Part shown: positions 34,374-41,959 of the stretch, in pieces
Layout: every line of letters begins with the position of its first letter
Position numbering within the stretch: the stretch's first letter is position 1
Assembly (NCBI GenBank): GCA_035763745.1
Contig: DASUAO010000006.1
Span: 7,331 to 71,330, forward strand
DNA length: 64,000 bases
Direction of reading: 5' to 3'
Origin: DASUAO01 sp035763745
GTDB lineage: Bacteria; Actinomycetota; Acidimicrobiia; IMCC26256; PALSA-555
Notes under the pieces: model-generated
Database searches by the model: none
The model's input: the letters and a program-made list of their open reading frames with translations, nothing else
What the model was told of the DNA's origin: nothing
Translations under genes and position numbers: made by a program

Positions 34374-35429
34374 CTAGCGGGGGCCGTCAGGGACCCGGAG
34401 GCGGAGCCCGCCGACCGCGGCGAGCCCGAGCCCGGCACCGAGCGCGAGCATCACGGTCGCGCGCGCGAGGTCGGATGCGAGCGTCGTGGGGATCCCCGAG
34501 CGGGCGAGCGCCGTCACGTCGGCGAGGCCGCCGGCGAGCGCCACGAAGAGACCTGCGACGAGCACCAACGGTGCGGCCCGGTCCAGCCCCCGCCGGAGCA
34601 CGGAGATGCAGGCGACGACCGAGAGGACGATCGCGCCGATGGCGTAGACGCTGGCGCCGAGGCGGTCGCCGGTCGCGAGCGTGGTCCCTCCCCAGCTGCC
34701 GATCACGTGGAGCGCCTCGCCGACCGCGACCAGCCCCAGGGTCCCCGCCACGAGCTGCGTGGCCCGGCGCCTCCGGCTCGCGGCGACCACGAGGCCGGCG
34801 AGCACGATTGCGCCGACGATCCAGGGCCAGGGCGGGTGCCCGGGGACCCAGCGAACGTCCCCGCGGACGACGATCGCCGTGGGCCCCTGTCGGAGCTCCA
34901 CTTCGAAACGCTGGATCAGGTGCCCGCGGTCCGGGTCGCGCTGCACGACCGGCGGGTCCGCGCGTCCCATCCAGTGGGCGCGGTGGTCGTGCCAGCGGGC
35001 CGTCCGCCCGTCATCGACGCGGCGCCACCTCGGTGCGGCGTCGGGATCGGCGGTGGCCGGGACGGGCTCGCTCGCCTCGTCGACCCGGAGCGAGCGGTTC
35101 AGGTAGGTCGCTGGCGATCGGGTGTTCTCGAAGACCCCGCGCGGCCCGACGCGGAGGTACGGCTCACCGTCGTATCCGAGGACGACGACATCGGTCTCAC
35201 CCCGGTTGGTGAGCTCGAGTCGGGTCCCGAGGTCGACCGGACGCACGACGACGCCGGCCACCGACGGATCGATCGACGTGACGCGGGTGCGGTAGTTGCT
35301 CGGATCCACGCCGCCGACGCCGTGCGCCACGGCAGGCGACGGCGTCGCCGCCACGAGGAGCGCGCCGAGGAGCAGCCCGATCGCCGCGATCCGTGGCCCA
35401 GGAGCGACGCTCCGCGTCGACATCTGCAT
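34374..35429 (-). CDS. Exported membrane protein, copper-locus neighbour
   Basis: 351 residues. Signal peptide (cleavage near AVAHG), an extracytoplasmic domain of about 170 residues with an LELTNRGETDVVVLGYDGEPY block and a His-rich patch (RWHDHRAHWMG), then about five C-terminal membrane helices. Divergent from the CopCD fusion by 53 bp. The His-rich patch and context suggest a copper-related role (inference). No recognised catalytic motif. An in-frame ATG two codons later (35423) is an equally good start. Confidence 0.7.
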   Translation of the reverse strand: MQMSTRSVAPGPRIAAIGLLLGALLVAATPSPAVAHGVGGVDPSNYRTRVTSIDPSVAGVVVRPVDLGTRLELTNRGETDVVVLGYDGEPYLRVGPRGVFENTRSPATYLNRSLRVDEASEPVPATADPDAAPRWRRVDDGRTARWHDHRAHWMGRADPPVVQRDPDRGHLIQRFEVELRQGPTAIVVRGDVRWVPGHPPWPWIVGAIVLAGLVVAASRRRRATQLVAGTLGLVAVGEALHVIGSWGGTTLATGDRLGASVYAIGAIVLSVVACISVLRRGLDRAAPLVLVAGLFVALAGGLADVTALARSGIPTTLASDLARATVMLALGAGLGLAAVGGLRLRVPDGPR

Positions 35430-35482
35430 GCGCGCCGCGACGATACTGGGGTCCCCCCGGAGATCAGGAGTCGAGCACCTCC

Positions 35483-37276
35483 ATGCATCCCTCGCGGTGC
35501 GTCAGCCGGCCGCTCGTCCGGGTGCTCGGAGCGTGTGCGCTGGCCGTGGGCGTGTTGCTCGTGTCGGCAGCACCCGCGTTCGCGCACGCCGACCTGGTCA
35601 CGTCCGACCCGAGTCCCGGAGCCGTGCTCCCCGAGAGCCCGGGATCGGTGGACCTCGAGTTCACCGAGCCGGTCACGGTGGCCAATGGCGCGATCCGCGT
35701 CTTCGACGCCGACGAGGTGCGCGTCGACGAGGGCGTCGTCGAGGTCGCGGACCGGATCGCGTCCCTCGCGCTCCCCGAGCTCGACGGCGGTGCCTATGTC
35801 GTGACGTGGCGCATCACGTCCGACGACGGTCATCCGGTCAGCGGCGCGTTCACCTTCCAGGTCGGGTCCGGGTCCGGCCCGAGCGCCACGAGTCGCGAGG
35901 TCACGGGCCTGGCGGACCGCCTGCTCGCCGACCAAGGCGGGGAAGCGGTCGTCGGCGCCGTGTACGGAGTCGCACGCTGGCTGGTGTTCGCCGGGCTCGC
36001 ACTGCTCATCGGTGGGGTCGCGTTCACCGTGCTGTGGACCGGCGCACGCCGCACGGGCGCGACGCGACGGGTGATCCGCATCGGATGGGTCACCACGGCG
36101 GTGGCGACCGCGGTCAGCATCCTCGTCTACGGGCCGTACGTCGCCGGCTTGGGGCTGGGCGACGCGTTCTCGACGAGCCTCCTCGGCGACACGCTCTCCG
36201 AGCGCCAGGGCCAGGTGTGGCTCGCTCGGATCGTGCTCCTCGTGATCGCCGGTCCGCTCCTCGCGCTGCTCTCGTCCCGTGAACGCGCACGCGAGTACCC
36301 CGACGGCGGGCCGACGTCGCTCCCGCCATGGTGGCTCCCTGCTGCCGTGCTCGTCGGCGTGCTCCTCGCGGCCACCCCGGGGCTCTCGGGCCACGCGATC
36401 AGCGGTCGTTGGTCCGATGCCGCGGTGATCGCCGACGCGCTGCACGTGCTCACGATGTCGGTCTGGCTCGGCGGGATCGTCGCGCTCGCCGCGACCGCCC
36501 TCGGTTCCTCGCAGGCGTCGGGCACGGCGGCGTCATCGGCCGCCGCGCTCGCGAGGTTCTCGCGCGTCGCGCTCGGGAGCATCGCAGTCCTCGCGGCCAC
36601 CGGGACCTTCCAGTCGATCCGCCAGCTGGGCGGCTTCGACAGCCTGCGTGACACGGAGTTCGGACGCATCCTGGTGGTGAAGCTGGTCCTCGTCGCCGCG
36701 ATCGTCGTGATCGCCGCGTTCAGCCGCGAGATCGTGCTGCGGATGTCGGCTCGGTCGTGGCTCGCGAACGCCGACGACCGCCCGTCCGGCGAGCAGGCGC
36801 CGCCGGAGCTCTCGCCCGAGGAAGCGGCGGCCGAGCGGGCCGGGCTCCGTCGGTCGGTCCTGTTCGAGGTGGTGCTGGGGTTCGCGGTGCTCGTGGCCAC
36901 GGCGCTGCTCGTGAACGCTCCGCCCGGGTACTCGGCGGCTGAAACCGCGCGCGGCGCCGTCGGGGTGACGATGAACGCGGACACGGTCTCGGTCGACGTC
37001 ACCGTCACCCCGGCGGCCGCGGGCCGCAACGACGTCCACGTCGACCTCTTCTCGCCGGCAGGGGCTCCCCTGGACGTCGAGGACCTGACCGTCACGTTCG
37101 CACTCCCCGCCGGCGACGTGCCGCCGATCGACGTGCCGTTGCGCCGCCTCGGTCCCGGGCACTACTACTCGCCCGGCTTCGACATCCCCTTCGCCGGCGA
37201 GTGGCGGATCGTCGCGAACCCGATCGTCTCCGAGTTCGAGCAACCGCCGCTCGAGGGAACACTGGAGATCTCCTGA
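35483..37276 (+). CDS. CopC-CopD-YtkA fusion copper protein
   Basis: 597 residues. Signal peptide ending PAFA, so that the mature protein starts at His (HADLVTSDPSPG), then a CopC domain with the second Cu ligand in DDGHPVSGAFTF. Eight or so membrane helices (about 165-470) form CopD, and the last 110 residues form an extracytoplasmic YtkA/FixH-like beta domain. Binds copper outside the membrane and probably moves it inward. CopC-CopD fusions are well known in actinobacteria. Confidence 0.92.
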   Translation: MHPSRCVSRPLVRVLGACALAVGVLLVSAAPAFAHADLVTSDPSPGAVLPESPGSVDLEFTEPVTVANGAIRVFDADEVRVDEGVVEVADRIASLALPELDGGAYVVTWRITSDDGHPVSGAFTFQVGSGSGPSATSREVTGLADRLLADQGGEAVVGAVYGVARWLVFAGLALLIGGVAFTVLWTGARRTGATRRVIRIGWVTTAVATAVSILVYGPYVAGLGLGDAFSTSLLGDTLSERQGQVWLARIVLLVIAGPLLALLSSRERAREYPDGGPTSLPPWWLPAAVLVGVLLAATPGLSGHAISGRWSDAAVIADALHVLTMSVWLGGIVALAATALGSSQASGTAASSAAALARFSRVALGSIAVLAATGTFQSIRQLGGFDSLRDTEFGRILVVKLVLVAAIVVIAAFSREIVLRMSARSWLANADDRPSGEQAPPELSPEEAAAERAGLRRSVLFEVVLGFAVLVATALLVNAPPGYSAAETARGAVGVTMNADTVSVDVTVTPAAAGRNDVHVDLFSPAGAPLDVEDLTVTFALPAGDVPPIDVPLRRLGPGHYYSPGFDIPFAGEWRIVANPIVSEFEQPPLEGTLEIS

Positions 37277-37277
37277 C

Positions 37278-37895
37278 ATGCACGGCGTCGACACCGCGAA
37301 CATCGTCTTCACGGTCCTCACGATCCTCGCCAACGTCGCGGTCGTGGCCCTCGTCCTCGCCGCCGTCGCGGCGCGCACCGGCGCCGGACGGCGCGCCCGG
37401 CAGGCGCTGACGGTCCTCGGCCCGCGCGCAGGCGCCGTGGCCGCGCTGATCGCCGTGGTGACGACGCTCGGCAGCCTCTACTACTCGGAGATCGTCGGCT
37501 ATCTCCCGTGCGAGCTGTGTTGGTACCAGCGCATCACGATGTACCCGCTGTCGGCCATCCTCGTCGTGGGCCTGCTCCGACGCGATGCCGCCGCCCGCTG
37601 GTACGCGCTGCCCTTCGTCGTCGTGGGCGCCCCGCTGTCGCTGTACCACTGGCTCGTCGAGCGGGTTCCCTCGCTGGCCGAGGGCTCGTCGTGCTCGGCC
37701 TTCGTCCCGTGCAGCATCCCGTACTTCCAAGAACTCGGGTACATCACCCTGGCGTTCATGGACCTGAGCGCGTTCCTCCTCATCGGCGCGCTCCTGCTCG
37801 TCGGCGCCCGACGTCCGCCCGCCTCCGACCCGCTCGCCTCCGCCCCGCCCGCCTCCGACCCGCCCGCCTCCGACCCCGTGGAGACCACGTCATGA
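37278..37895 (+). CDS. DsbB/BdbC-like disulfide oxidoreductase
   Basis: 205 residues with four or five membrane helices. Cysteine pair 1 is PCELC (with CWYQR following, the DsbB/BdbC hallmark) and pair 2 is CSAFVPC in the second outer loop. Reoxidises a thioredoxin-fold partner, with electrons going to quinone. It starts just 1 bp after the CopCD stop and overlaps the TlpA-like gene by ATGA. The C-terminal tail is a Pro/Ala/Ser/Asp repeat. Confidence 0.9.
   Translation: MHGVDTANIVFTVLTILANVAVVALVLAAVAARTGAGRRARQALTVLGPRAGAVAALIAVVTTLGSLYYSEIVGYLPCELCWYQRITMYPLSAILVVGLLRRDAAARWYALPFVVVGAPLSLYHWLVERVPSLAEGSSCSAFVPCSIPYFQELGYITLAFMDLSAFLLIGALLLVGARRPPASDPLASAPPASDPPASDPVETTS
37821..37880. repeat. 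15-bp tandem repeat, four copies
   Basis: GCCTCCGACCCGCCC-type units at 37821, 37836, 37851 and 37866, in frame within the DsbB-like gene. They encode the repetitive PPASD/PLASA tail and are likely to vary in number between strains. Confidence 0.85.
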
Positions 37896-38539
37896 CCACC
37901 ATCACGACCCGCACACCCCGGAACCGGCTTCTCGTCCTGCCGGTCGTCGCCGCGCTCGCGTTGAACGCCCTCGTCGCCACGCCGGCGGCCGCCGAGGACG
38001 CCGCGATCGAGCTGAGCCCGAAGGTCAAGGTGAAGGGAGCCAAGCTCCCCGCCTCGGATGCGGTCGGATCGGCCTCCGACCCGGCGATCGGCAAGACGGC
38101 ACCCAGGCTCGTGGCCAAGGGGTTCGACGGCGAGCGAGTCAAGATCGGCGGTCCGGGGGCGCCGCGCATCGTCGTGTTCCTCTCGCACTCCTGCCCGCAT
38201 TGCCAGGCCGAGGTCCCCGTCATCGTCGAGCTCGCCGACGAAGATGTCTTCGAGGGCGTCGACGTCGAGACCGTCACCACGAACACCAGCAAGCGCTTGC
38301 CGAACTACCCCCCGTCGGAGTGGCTCGAGCGTGAGGACTGGCCGTTCCCGACCGTGCTGCTCGACGACGCGAAGCTGCGGGCGTTCTTCGCCGCCGGAGG
38401 CGAGGCGTTCCCGTACTTCGTGATGCTCGACGCCGCCGGCGTCGTCGTCGCGCGTGCCCAGGGCGAGCTCTCGAAGGCCTCGATCAGGGGCGCGGTCGAG
38501 AAGCTGGCCGCGGGCGAGCCGATCTTCGCCACGACCTGA
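37892..38539 (+). CDS. Exported thioredoxin-fold (TlpA/DsbA-like) protein
   Basis: 215 residues. Signal sequence (residues about 10-34, TPAAAED), linker, then a thioredoxin fold with active site SCPHC (HSCPHCQAEVP) and the cis-Pro in AFPYFVM. The CPHC dipeptide is typical of oxidising DsbA enzymes, whereas the general layout is TlpA-like. ATGA overlap with the DsbB-like gene argues that they form an oxidising pair for secreted or copper proteins. Confidence 0.9.
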   Translation: MTTITTRTPRNRLLVLPVVAALALNALVATPAAAEDAAIELSPKVKVKGAKLPASDAVGSASDPAIGKTAPRLVAKGFDGERVKIGGPGAPRIVVFLSHSCPHCQAEVPVIVELADEDVFEGVDVETVTTNTSKRLPNYPPSEWLEREDWPFPTVLLDDAKLRAFFAAGGEAFPYFVMLDAAGVVVARAQGELSKASIRGAVEKLAAGEPIFATT

Positions 38540-38581
38540 CTCCGAGCGGGGTCGCGCCACTCTGGCGTCGCTTCGGCGCGG

Positions 38582-39019
38582 TCAGTGGCAGTTGCGACAC
38601 CGGCCGACGAGGTCGATCCGGTGCCCGTCGGTCGTGAAGCCGGTGGCGCGGTCGATGTCGAGCACCGCGGCTCGTAGCGACGCCTCGAGCCCGGCGGACG
38701 TCGGGACGTCCTCGACGGAGCCGCAGACGGCGCACACCAGATGATGGTGGTGGTCGCCGGTCAGGTCCTCGGTGAGCTCGAAACGTGCGTGCTCGTGGTT
38801 GGTGACGATGCGGTGCACCACCCCGGCCTCCTCGAGGACCACGAGCGTGCGGTAGACGCTGCTCTGGGCGAGGCCGGCGCGCGCTTCGAGGATCTCCGGG
38901 ATGGTCAGGGGTCGGGTCGCGTCCCGTAGCACCTCGATGATGGCGAAGCGGTTCGCCGTCATCCGCTGGTTCACCCGTCGGAGTCGAGCAACGGCCTGCT
39001 CGGCGAGATCGGGCGCCAC
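38582..39019 (-). CDS. Fur-family metal regulator (possibly Zur)
   Basis: 145 residues. N-terminal winged helix (QSSVYRTLVVLEEAGVVHR recognition region), metal site GDHHHHLVCAVCGSVEDV, and a C-terminal CRNC completing the structural Cys4 zinc site. The proximity to znuABC suggests a zinc uptake regulator, but Fur, Zur and PerR cannot be separated here. GTG start with TACACT 7 nt upstream (leaderless). Confidence 0.92.
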   Translation of the reverse strand: MAPDLAEQAVARLRRVNQRMTANRFAIIEVLRDATRPLTIPEILEARAGLAQSSVYRTLVVLEEAGVVHRIVTNHEHARFELTEDLTGDHHHHLVCAVCGSVEDVPTSAGLEASLRAAVLDIDRATGFTTDGHRIDLVGRCRNCH

Positions 39020-39044
39020 GGCCGTGAGTGTACCGTCGCTCCCG
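39020..39044. promoter_or_regulatory. 25-bp divergent region with two interlocked leaderless -10 elements
   Basis: Minus strand TACACT (39032-39027), 7 nt before the Fur-family GTG. Plus strand TACCGT (39031-39036), 8 nt before ATG 39045. The elements share the TA at 39031-39032, so both start codons are served from one site. Confidence 0.65.
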
Positions 39045-39809
39045 ATGGATCCGACCGAGCGCTTCGCCGCACTCGTGCAACGGCCCTCACGGGAGATCGC
39101 GCTCGCCGAGGCGGCGCTGTGGATCGCGGCTCACGACCACACGGTCGACGTCGCGGAGCACCTGGGTGCCCTCGATTCGCTCGCGGCGGGGACGCCCGAC
39201 CCCGCGAACGTCGCGGAGCACCTGTTCACGACATGCGGGTTCGCGGGGAACGTGCAGGACTATCTCGACCCGGGGAACTCCTACCTGGACGCGGTCCTCA
39301 CCCGTCGGGTCGGGATCCCGATCACGCTCAGCGTGGTGATGATCGAGGTCGGTCGGCGCATCGGCACCGAGATCTCCGGTATCGGGATGCCCGGGCACTT
39401 CCTCGTGCGTGACGCCACGGGCACGTACTTCGACCCGTTCCACGGCGGCGCTCGACTCGAGGAGGACGGGTGCCGGCATCTCTTCGAGACGATGCACGGA
39501 CCCGGGTCCTTCGCACCGCAGTACCTCGACCCGGTGGACGACCGGGCGATCCTGGCCCGCATGCTCGCGAACCTCACGCGGTCGTTCATCGAGCGACGGC
39601 CGCGCGATGCCCTCTGGGCGGTCCGCCTCCGAGGCACGATCCCCGGTCTGTCGGTCGCAGACCGGCGCCACGACGCGACCGTCCTCGGCACCCTCGGAGG
39701 CTTCCGTGAGGCGTCCGCCCTCCTCGCAACCCTCGCGACCGAGGTCGACGCTGCTGGCGCCGACGAGCTGCTACGCGAGTCCGCGGCGTACCGCGCGCGC
39801 GCGAACTGA
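39045..39809 (+). CDS. SirB1-family transglutaminase-like protein
   Basis: 254 residues. SirB1 N-terminal domain: LDAVLTRRVGIPITLSVVMIEVGRRIG, GMPGHFLVR and YFDPFHGGA match the conserved transglutaminase-like core, followed by a helical tetratricopeptide-like tail. The catalytic Cys position holds no Cys (LTRRVG region), as in most of the family, so activity is uncertain. Leaderless ATG. Confidence 0.88.
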   Translation: MDPTERFAALVQRPSREIALAEAALWIAAHDHTVDVAEHLGALDSLAAGTPDPANVAEHLFTTCGFAGNVQDYLDPGNSYLDAVLTRRVGIPITLSVVMIEVGRRIGTEISGIGMPGHFLVRDATGTYFDPFHGGARLEEDGCRHLFETMHGPGSFAPQYLDPVDDRAILARMLANLTRSFIERRPRDALWAVRLRGTIPGLSVADRRHDATVLGTLGGFREASALLATLATEVDAAGADELLRESAAYRARAN

Positions 39810-39821
39810 GGTTGCGCGGAG

Positions 39822-40445
39822 GTGGAGACCGACGTCACCCCGATGTTCCCGCTGGGGAGCGTGCTGCTCCCGGGCCGGGTGCTGCCGCTCCATGTCTTCG
39901 AGCCCCGGTACCGGAGCATGGTCGAGCACTGCCTGGCCGGCGACGGCACGTTCGGGGTCGTCCTGATCGAGCGCGGCAGCGAGGTCGGAGGAGGCGACGT
40001 CCGCTTCTCGGTGGGGACCCTCGCGCACATCGTCCAGGCCGAACGCGTGGCCGACGGGCGGTTTGCGGTGGTCGCCGTCGGTGCGAGCCGGTTCCGGGTT
40101 CGTGAGTGGCTCGCCGATGATCCCTACCCGCGTGCCCGCATCGATCTCCTCGACGACGTCGTCGGCCGTGCCCCAGAGGACGCGGTCGAGGAGGTCCGGT
40201 CGCGTCTCCACGAGGTCCTCGTCCTCCATTCCCGGCTGGGCGCCCCCGTCGACGACGTCGACGTCGTGCTCGCAGACGACCCCGTACGGGCGTCGTTCGA
40301 GGCCGCCGCGGTGTCACCGATCGGACCGCTCGACGCCCAGGCGCTGCTGGAGGTCGACGACGCAGTGGCGCGCCTGGACATGCTCGCCGCGCATCTCCGC
40401 GACGAGATCGAGGTGCTGCGGTTCCGCCTCTCCGACGATGGGTGA
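39822..40445 (+). CDS. Lon-substrate-binding-domain protein
   Basis: 207 residues composed of only the LonN (LAN/PUA-like) domain: MFPLGSVLLPGRVLPLHVFEPRYRSM is diagnostic, with a helical C-terminus. There is no AAA or protease domain, so this is a stand-alone substrate-binding-type protein as commonly seen in actinobacteria. GTG 39822 follows GGAGG; an ATG at 39843 is also possible. Confidence 0.88.
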   Translation: METDVTPMFPLGSVLLPGRVLPLHVFEPRYRSMVEHCLAGDGTFGVVLIERGSEVGGGDVRFSVGTLAHIVQAERVADGRFAVVAVGASRFRVREWLADDPYPRARIDLLDDVVGRAPEDAVEEVRSRLHEVLVLHSRLGAPVDDVDVVLADDPVRASFEAAAVSPIGPLDAQALLEVDDAVARLDMLAAHLRDEIEVLRFRLSDDG

Positions 40446-40456
40446 GGCAGGGCGAA

Positions 40457-40462
40457 TACGCT
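40457..40462 (+). promoter_or_regulatory. -10 element of a leaderless promoter
   Basis: TACGCT, then 6 nt, then ATG 40469. Confidence 0.65.
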
Positions 40463-40468
40463 CGGCGG

Positions 40469-40642
40469 ATGGAGCACACAGCCGACCGCCCCGACGACGT
40501 CGACGCTCCCGGCACCGGCACCGGGACCGACCGGGACCTGGCCGCGCTCGAGGCGCTCGAGCAGGAGCTCGCGAGCCTCGAGGGCGAGCACGACCGGGTC
40601 GAGCAGGTCAGTCCGCTGCCCCCGCCCGACGCCCCGCCCTGA
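40469..40642 (+). CDS. Small acidic hypothetical protein
   Basis: 57 residues, very acidic and largely disordered except for a short helix (ALEALEQELASLEGEHDRV). Not recognised. Support comes from the leaderless promoter signal 6 nt before the ATG and the tight fit before the MoaD-like gene, which starts one base after its stop. Confidence 0.6.
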   Translation: MEHTADRPDDVDAPGTGTGTDRDLAALEALEQELASLEGEHDRVEQVSPLPPPDAPP

Positions 40643-40643
40643 C

Positions 40644-40946
40644 GTGGCGACAGTGCGGCTCCGCCTGTTCGCGAGCGCCCGTGAGGCCGCGGGGTGTGCG
40701 TCGGACACCGTGGAGGCTGCCTCCCTCGGAGAGGCGCTCGACCTCGCTCGCGCTCGGTACGGCGACGGGTTCGCGGCGGTGCTCGCGCGAGCGCGAGTGT
40801 GGATCAACGGCGACGAGCCGACGCACGGCGACGCCACGGCCCTTGTCGACGACGACGAGGTGGCCGTGCTCCCGCCGGTGAGCGGCGGATGCGCAGAGGC
40901 GGTGCTCGCTCCGCCGCCGCTCGTGTGCGTCGGGGGTTCCTCCTGA
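40644..40946 (+). CDS. MoaD/ThiS-family ubiquitin-like sulfur carrier with C-terminal extension
   Basis: 100 residues. A beta-grasp fold like MoaD (VRLRLFASAREAAG; DDDEVAVLPPVSGG). The Gly-Gly that must be the C-terminus for adenylation sits at residues 81-82, followed by 18 more residues ending VGGSS. It either needs proteolytic trimming or uses another mechanism. Possible roles are molybdopterin synthesis (a Mo enzyme lies at 12.9-16.6 kb) or another sulfur transfer path. GTG start. Confidence 0.85.
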   Translation: MATVRLRLFASAREAAGCASDTVEAASLGEALDLARARYGDGFAAVLARARVWINGDEPTHGDATALVDDDEVAVLPPVSGGCAEAVLAPPPLVCVGGSS

Positions 40947-40960
40947 CGACGTGGGGACGG

Positions 40961-40980
40961 TCCGGGGTGTTCCGGGGTGT
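40961..40980. repeat. 10-bp perfect tandem duplication
   Basis: TCCGGGGTGT occurs twice in tandem, ending 16 bp before the TAGCCT -10 element of the RsiG-like gene, that is near the -35 region. It could be a regulator site. Confidence 0.5.
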
Positions 40981-40996
40981 TCGTCGGGCGCGCTGG

Positions 40997-41002
40997 TAGC
41001 CT
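40997..41002 (+). promoter_or_regulatory. -10 element of a leaderless promoter
   Basis: TAGCCT, 7 nt before ATG 41010, which helps choose this start over ATG 41007. Confidence 0.65.
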
Positions 41003-41009
41003 CGTGATG

Positions 41010-41528
41010 ATGTCGCAGACGCACTCACGGCGTGCCGACGTCCTCGTGGAGCCTGCCTACCTCGAGGGGCTCGACGCCAAGGACCTCGATGCACTGCGGG
41101 CGATGCATGCCGAATGCTCCGAGGTGGAGACCGAGGTCTCCTACGTGCGGAGGCTCGCGCAGGCCCGCATCGACATCGTGAAGGCCGAGCTCGACCGGCG
41201 CGCGGCCGGCGGCAGCGTGGGCGACCTGATCGCCGCGCTCCCGCAGATCCTCGCGGATCCCCCACCCCGACCCGAGGCGTCGACCAGCCGGCTGCCCCGC
41301 CACCTCGGCCCGGCACCGGCGATCGAGTGGCGACGCGGCCTCGAGTACCTGATCTCGGACTCCACTCTGGTGCACCTCCCGGCCATGGCCGAGGACGAGC
41401 TGCGCGAGACGCTCGAGCTCCTGCGCCGGCTCGAGGCCGAGACCTCCGACCGACGGCGCCAGCTCCACGGCGTGATCGACCGGCTGGAGCACGAGGTCGC
41501 GGCCCGTCACGCCGTGGACCCCGCCTGA
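41010..41528 (+). CDS. RsiG/AmfC-like c-di-GMP-binding anti-sigma factor candidate
   Basis: 172 residues, mainly helical. Residues E40, S44, R47, Q51 and D55 match exactly the E(X)3S(X)2R(X)3Q(X)3D signature that binds cyclic di-GMP in RsiG, the anti-sigma factor of WhiG in Streptomyces (family knowledge). A second copy at E142, S146, R149, H153, D157 has His in place of Gln. Thus a two-helix c-di-GMP clamp is likely, with one degenerate arm. No WhiG-like sigma factor is in the window. Confidence 0.8.
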   Translation: MSQTHSRRADVLVEPAYLEGLDAKDLDALRAMHAECSEVETEVSYVRRLAQARIDIVKAELDRRAAGGSVGDLIAALPQILADPPPRPEASTSRLPRHLGPAPAIEWRRGLEYLISDSTLVHLPAMAEDELRETLELLRRLEAETSDRRRQLHGVIDRLEHEVAARHAVDPA

Positions 41529-41545
41529 ACCCGGCAGCCTGAGCG

Positions 41546-41899
41546 GTGGCCGAGGCGATCGAGCAGCGGTTCCGTGATCTCGGCGAGTTCATCCGGGAGC
41601 AACGCGGGAACGCCCGGCTCTCCCTCCGCAAGCTGAGCGAGCTGGCGGGGATCTCGAACCCGTACCTCAGCCAGATCGAGCGCGGGTTGCGCAAGCCCAG
41701 CGCCGAGATCCTCCAGCAGATCGCACACGCCCTCCGCATCTCCGCCGAGACGCTCTACGTGCGCGCCGGGTTCCTCGAACAGCGTGATCTCGACGACCAC
41801 GACCTCGAGGAGGCGATCAGCCGCGACACCACGTTGTCCGAGCGCCAGAAGGACGTGCTGCGCGAGGTCTACCGGTCGTTCCAACGCCCCGCCGAGTAG
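41546..41899 (+). CDS. XRE-family helix-turn-helix regulator
   Basis: 117 residues. HTH at about residues 25-80: LRKLSELAGISNPYLSQIERGLRKPS is a classic lambda-repressor-like motif. A short helical C-terminus follows. GTG start, 17 bp after the RsiG-like gene, so the two are probably co-transcribed. Target unknown. Confidence 0.9.
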   Translation: MAEAIEQRFRDLGEFIREQRGNARLSLRKLSELAGISNPYLSQIERGLRKPSAEILQQIAHALRISAETLYVRAGFLEQRDLDDHDLEEAISRDTTLSERQKDVLREVYRSFQRPAE

Positions 41900-41945
41900 C
41901 CCGGCGCCGGGGCCCCGGACCGGTCGGACCGTTCGGAGGCCCCGG

Positions 41946-41951
41946 TACAGT
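41946..41951 (+). promoter_or_regulatory. -10 element of the mshA promoter
   Basis: TACAGT, 8 nt before ATG 41960. Confidence 0.6.
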
Positions 41952-41959
41952 TGACGACC

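Noticed and set aside
40860..40946. A frameshift as the cause of the MoaD-like C-terminal extension
   Set aside because: Shifting frame after the Gly-Gly codons does not give an immediate stop, so a simple one-base sequencing error does not restore a normal MoaD end.
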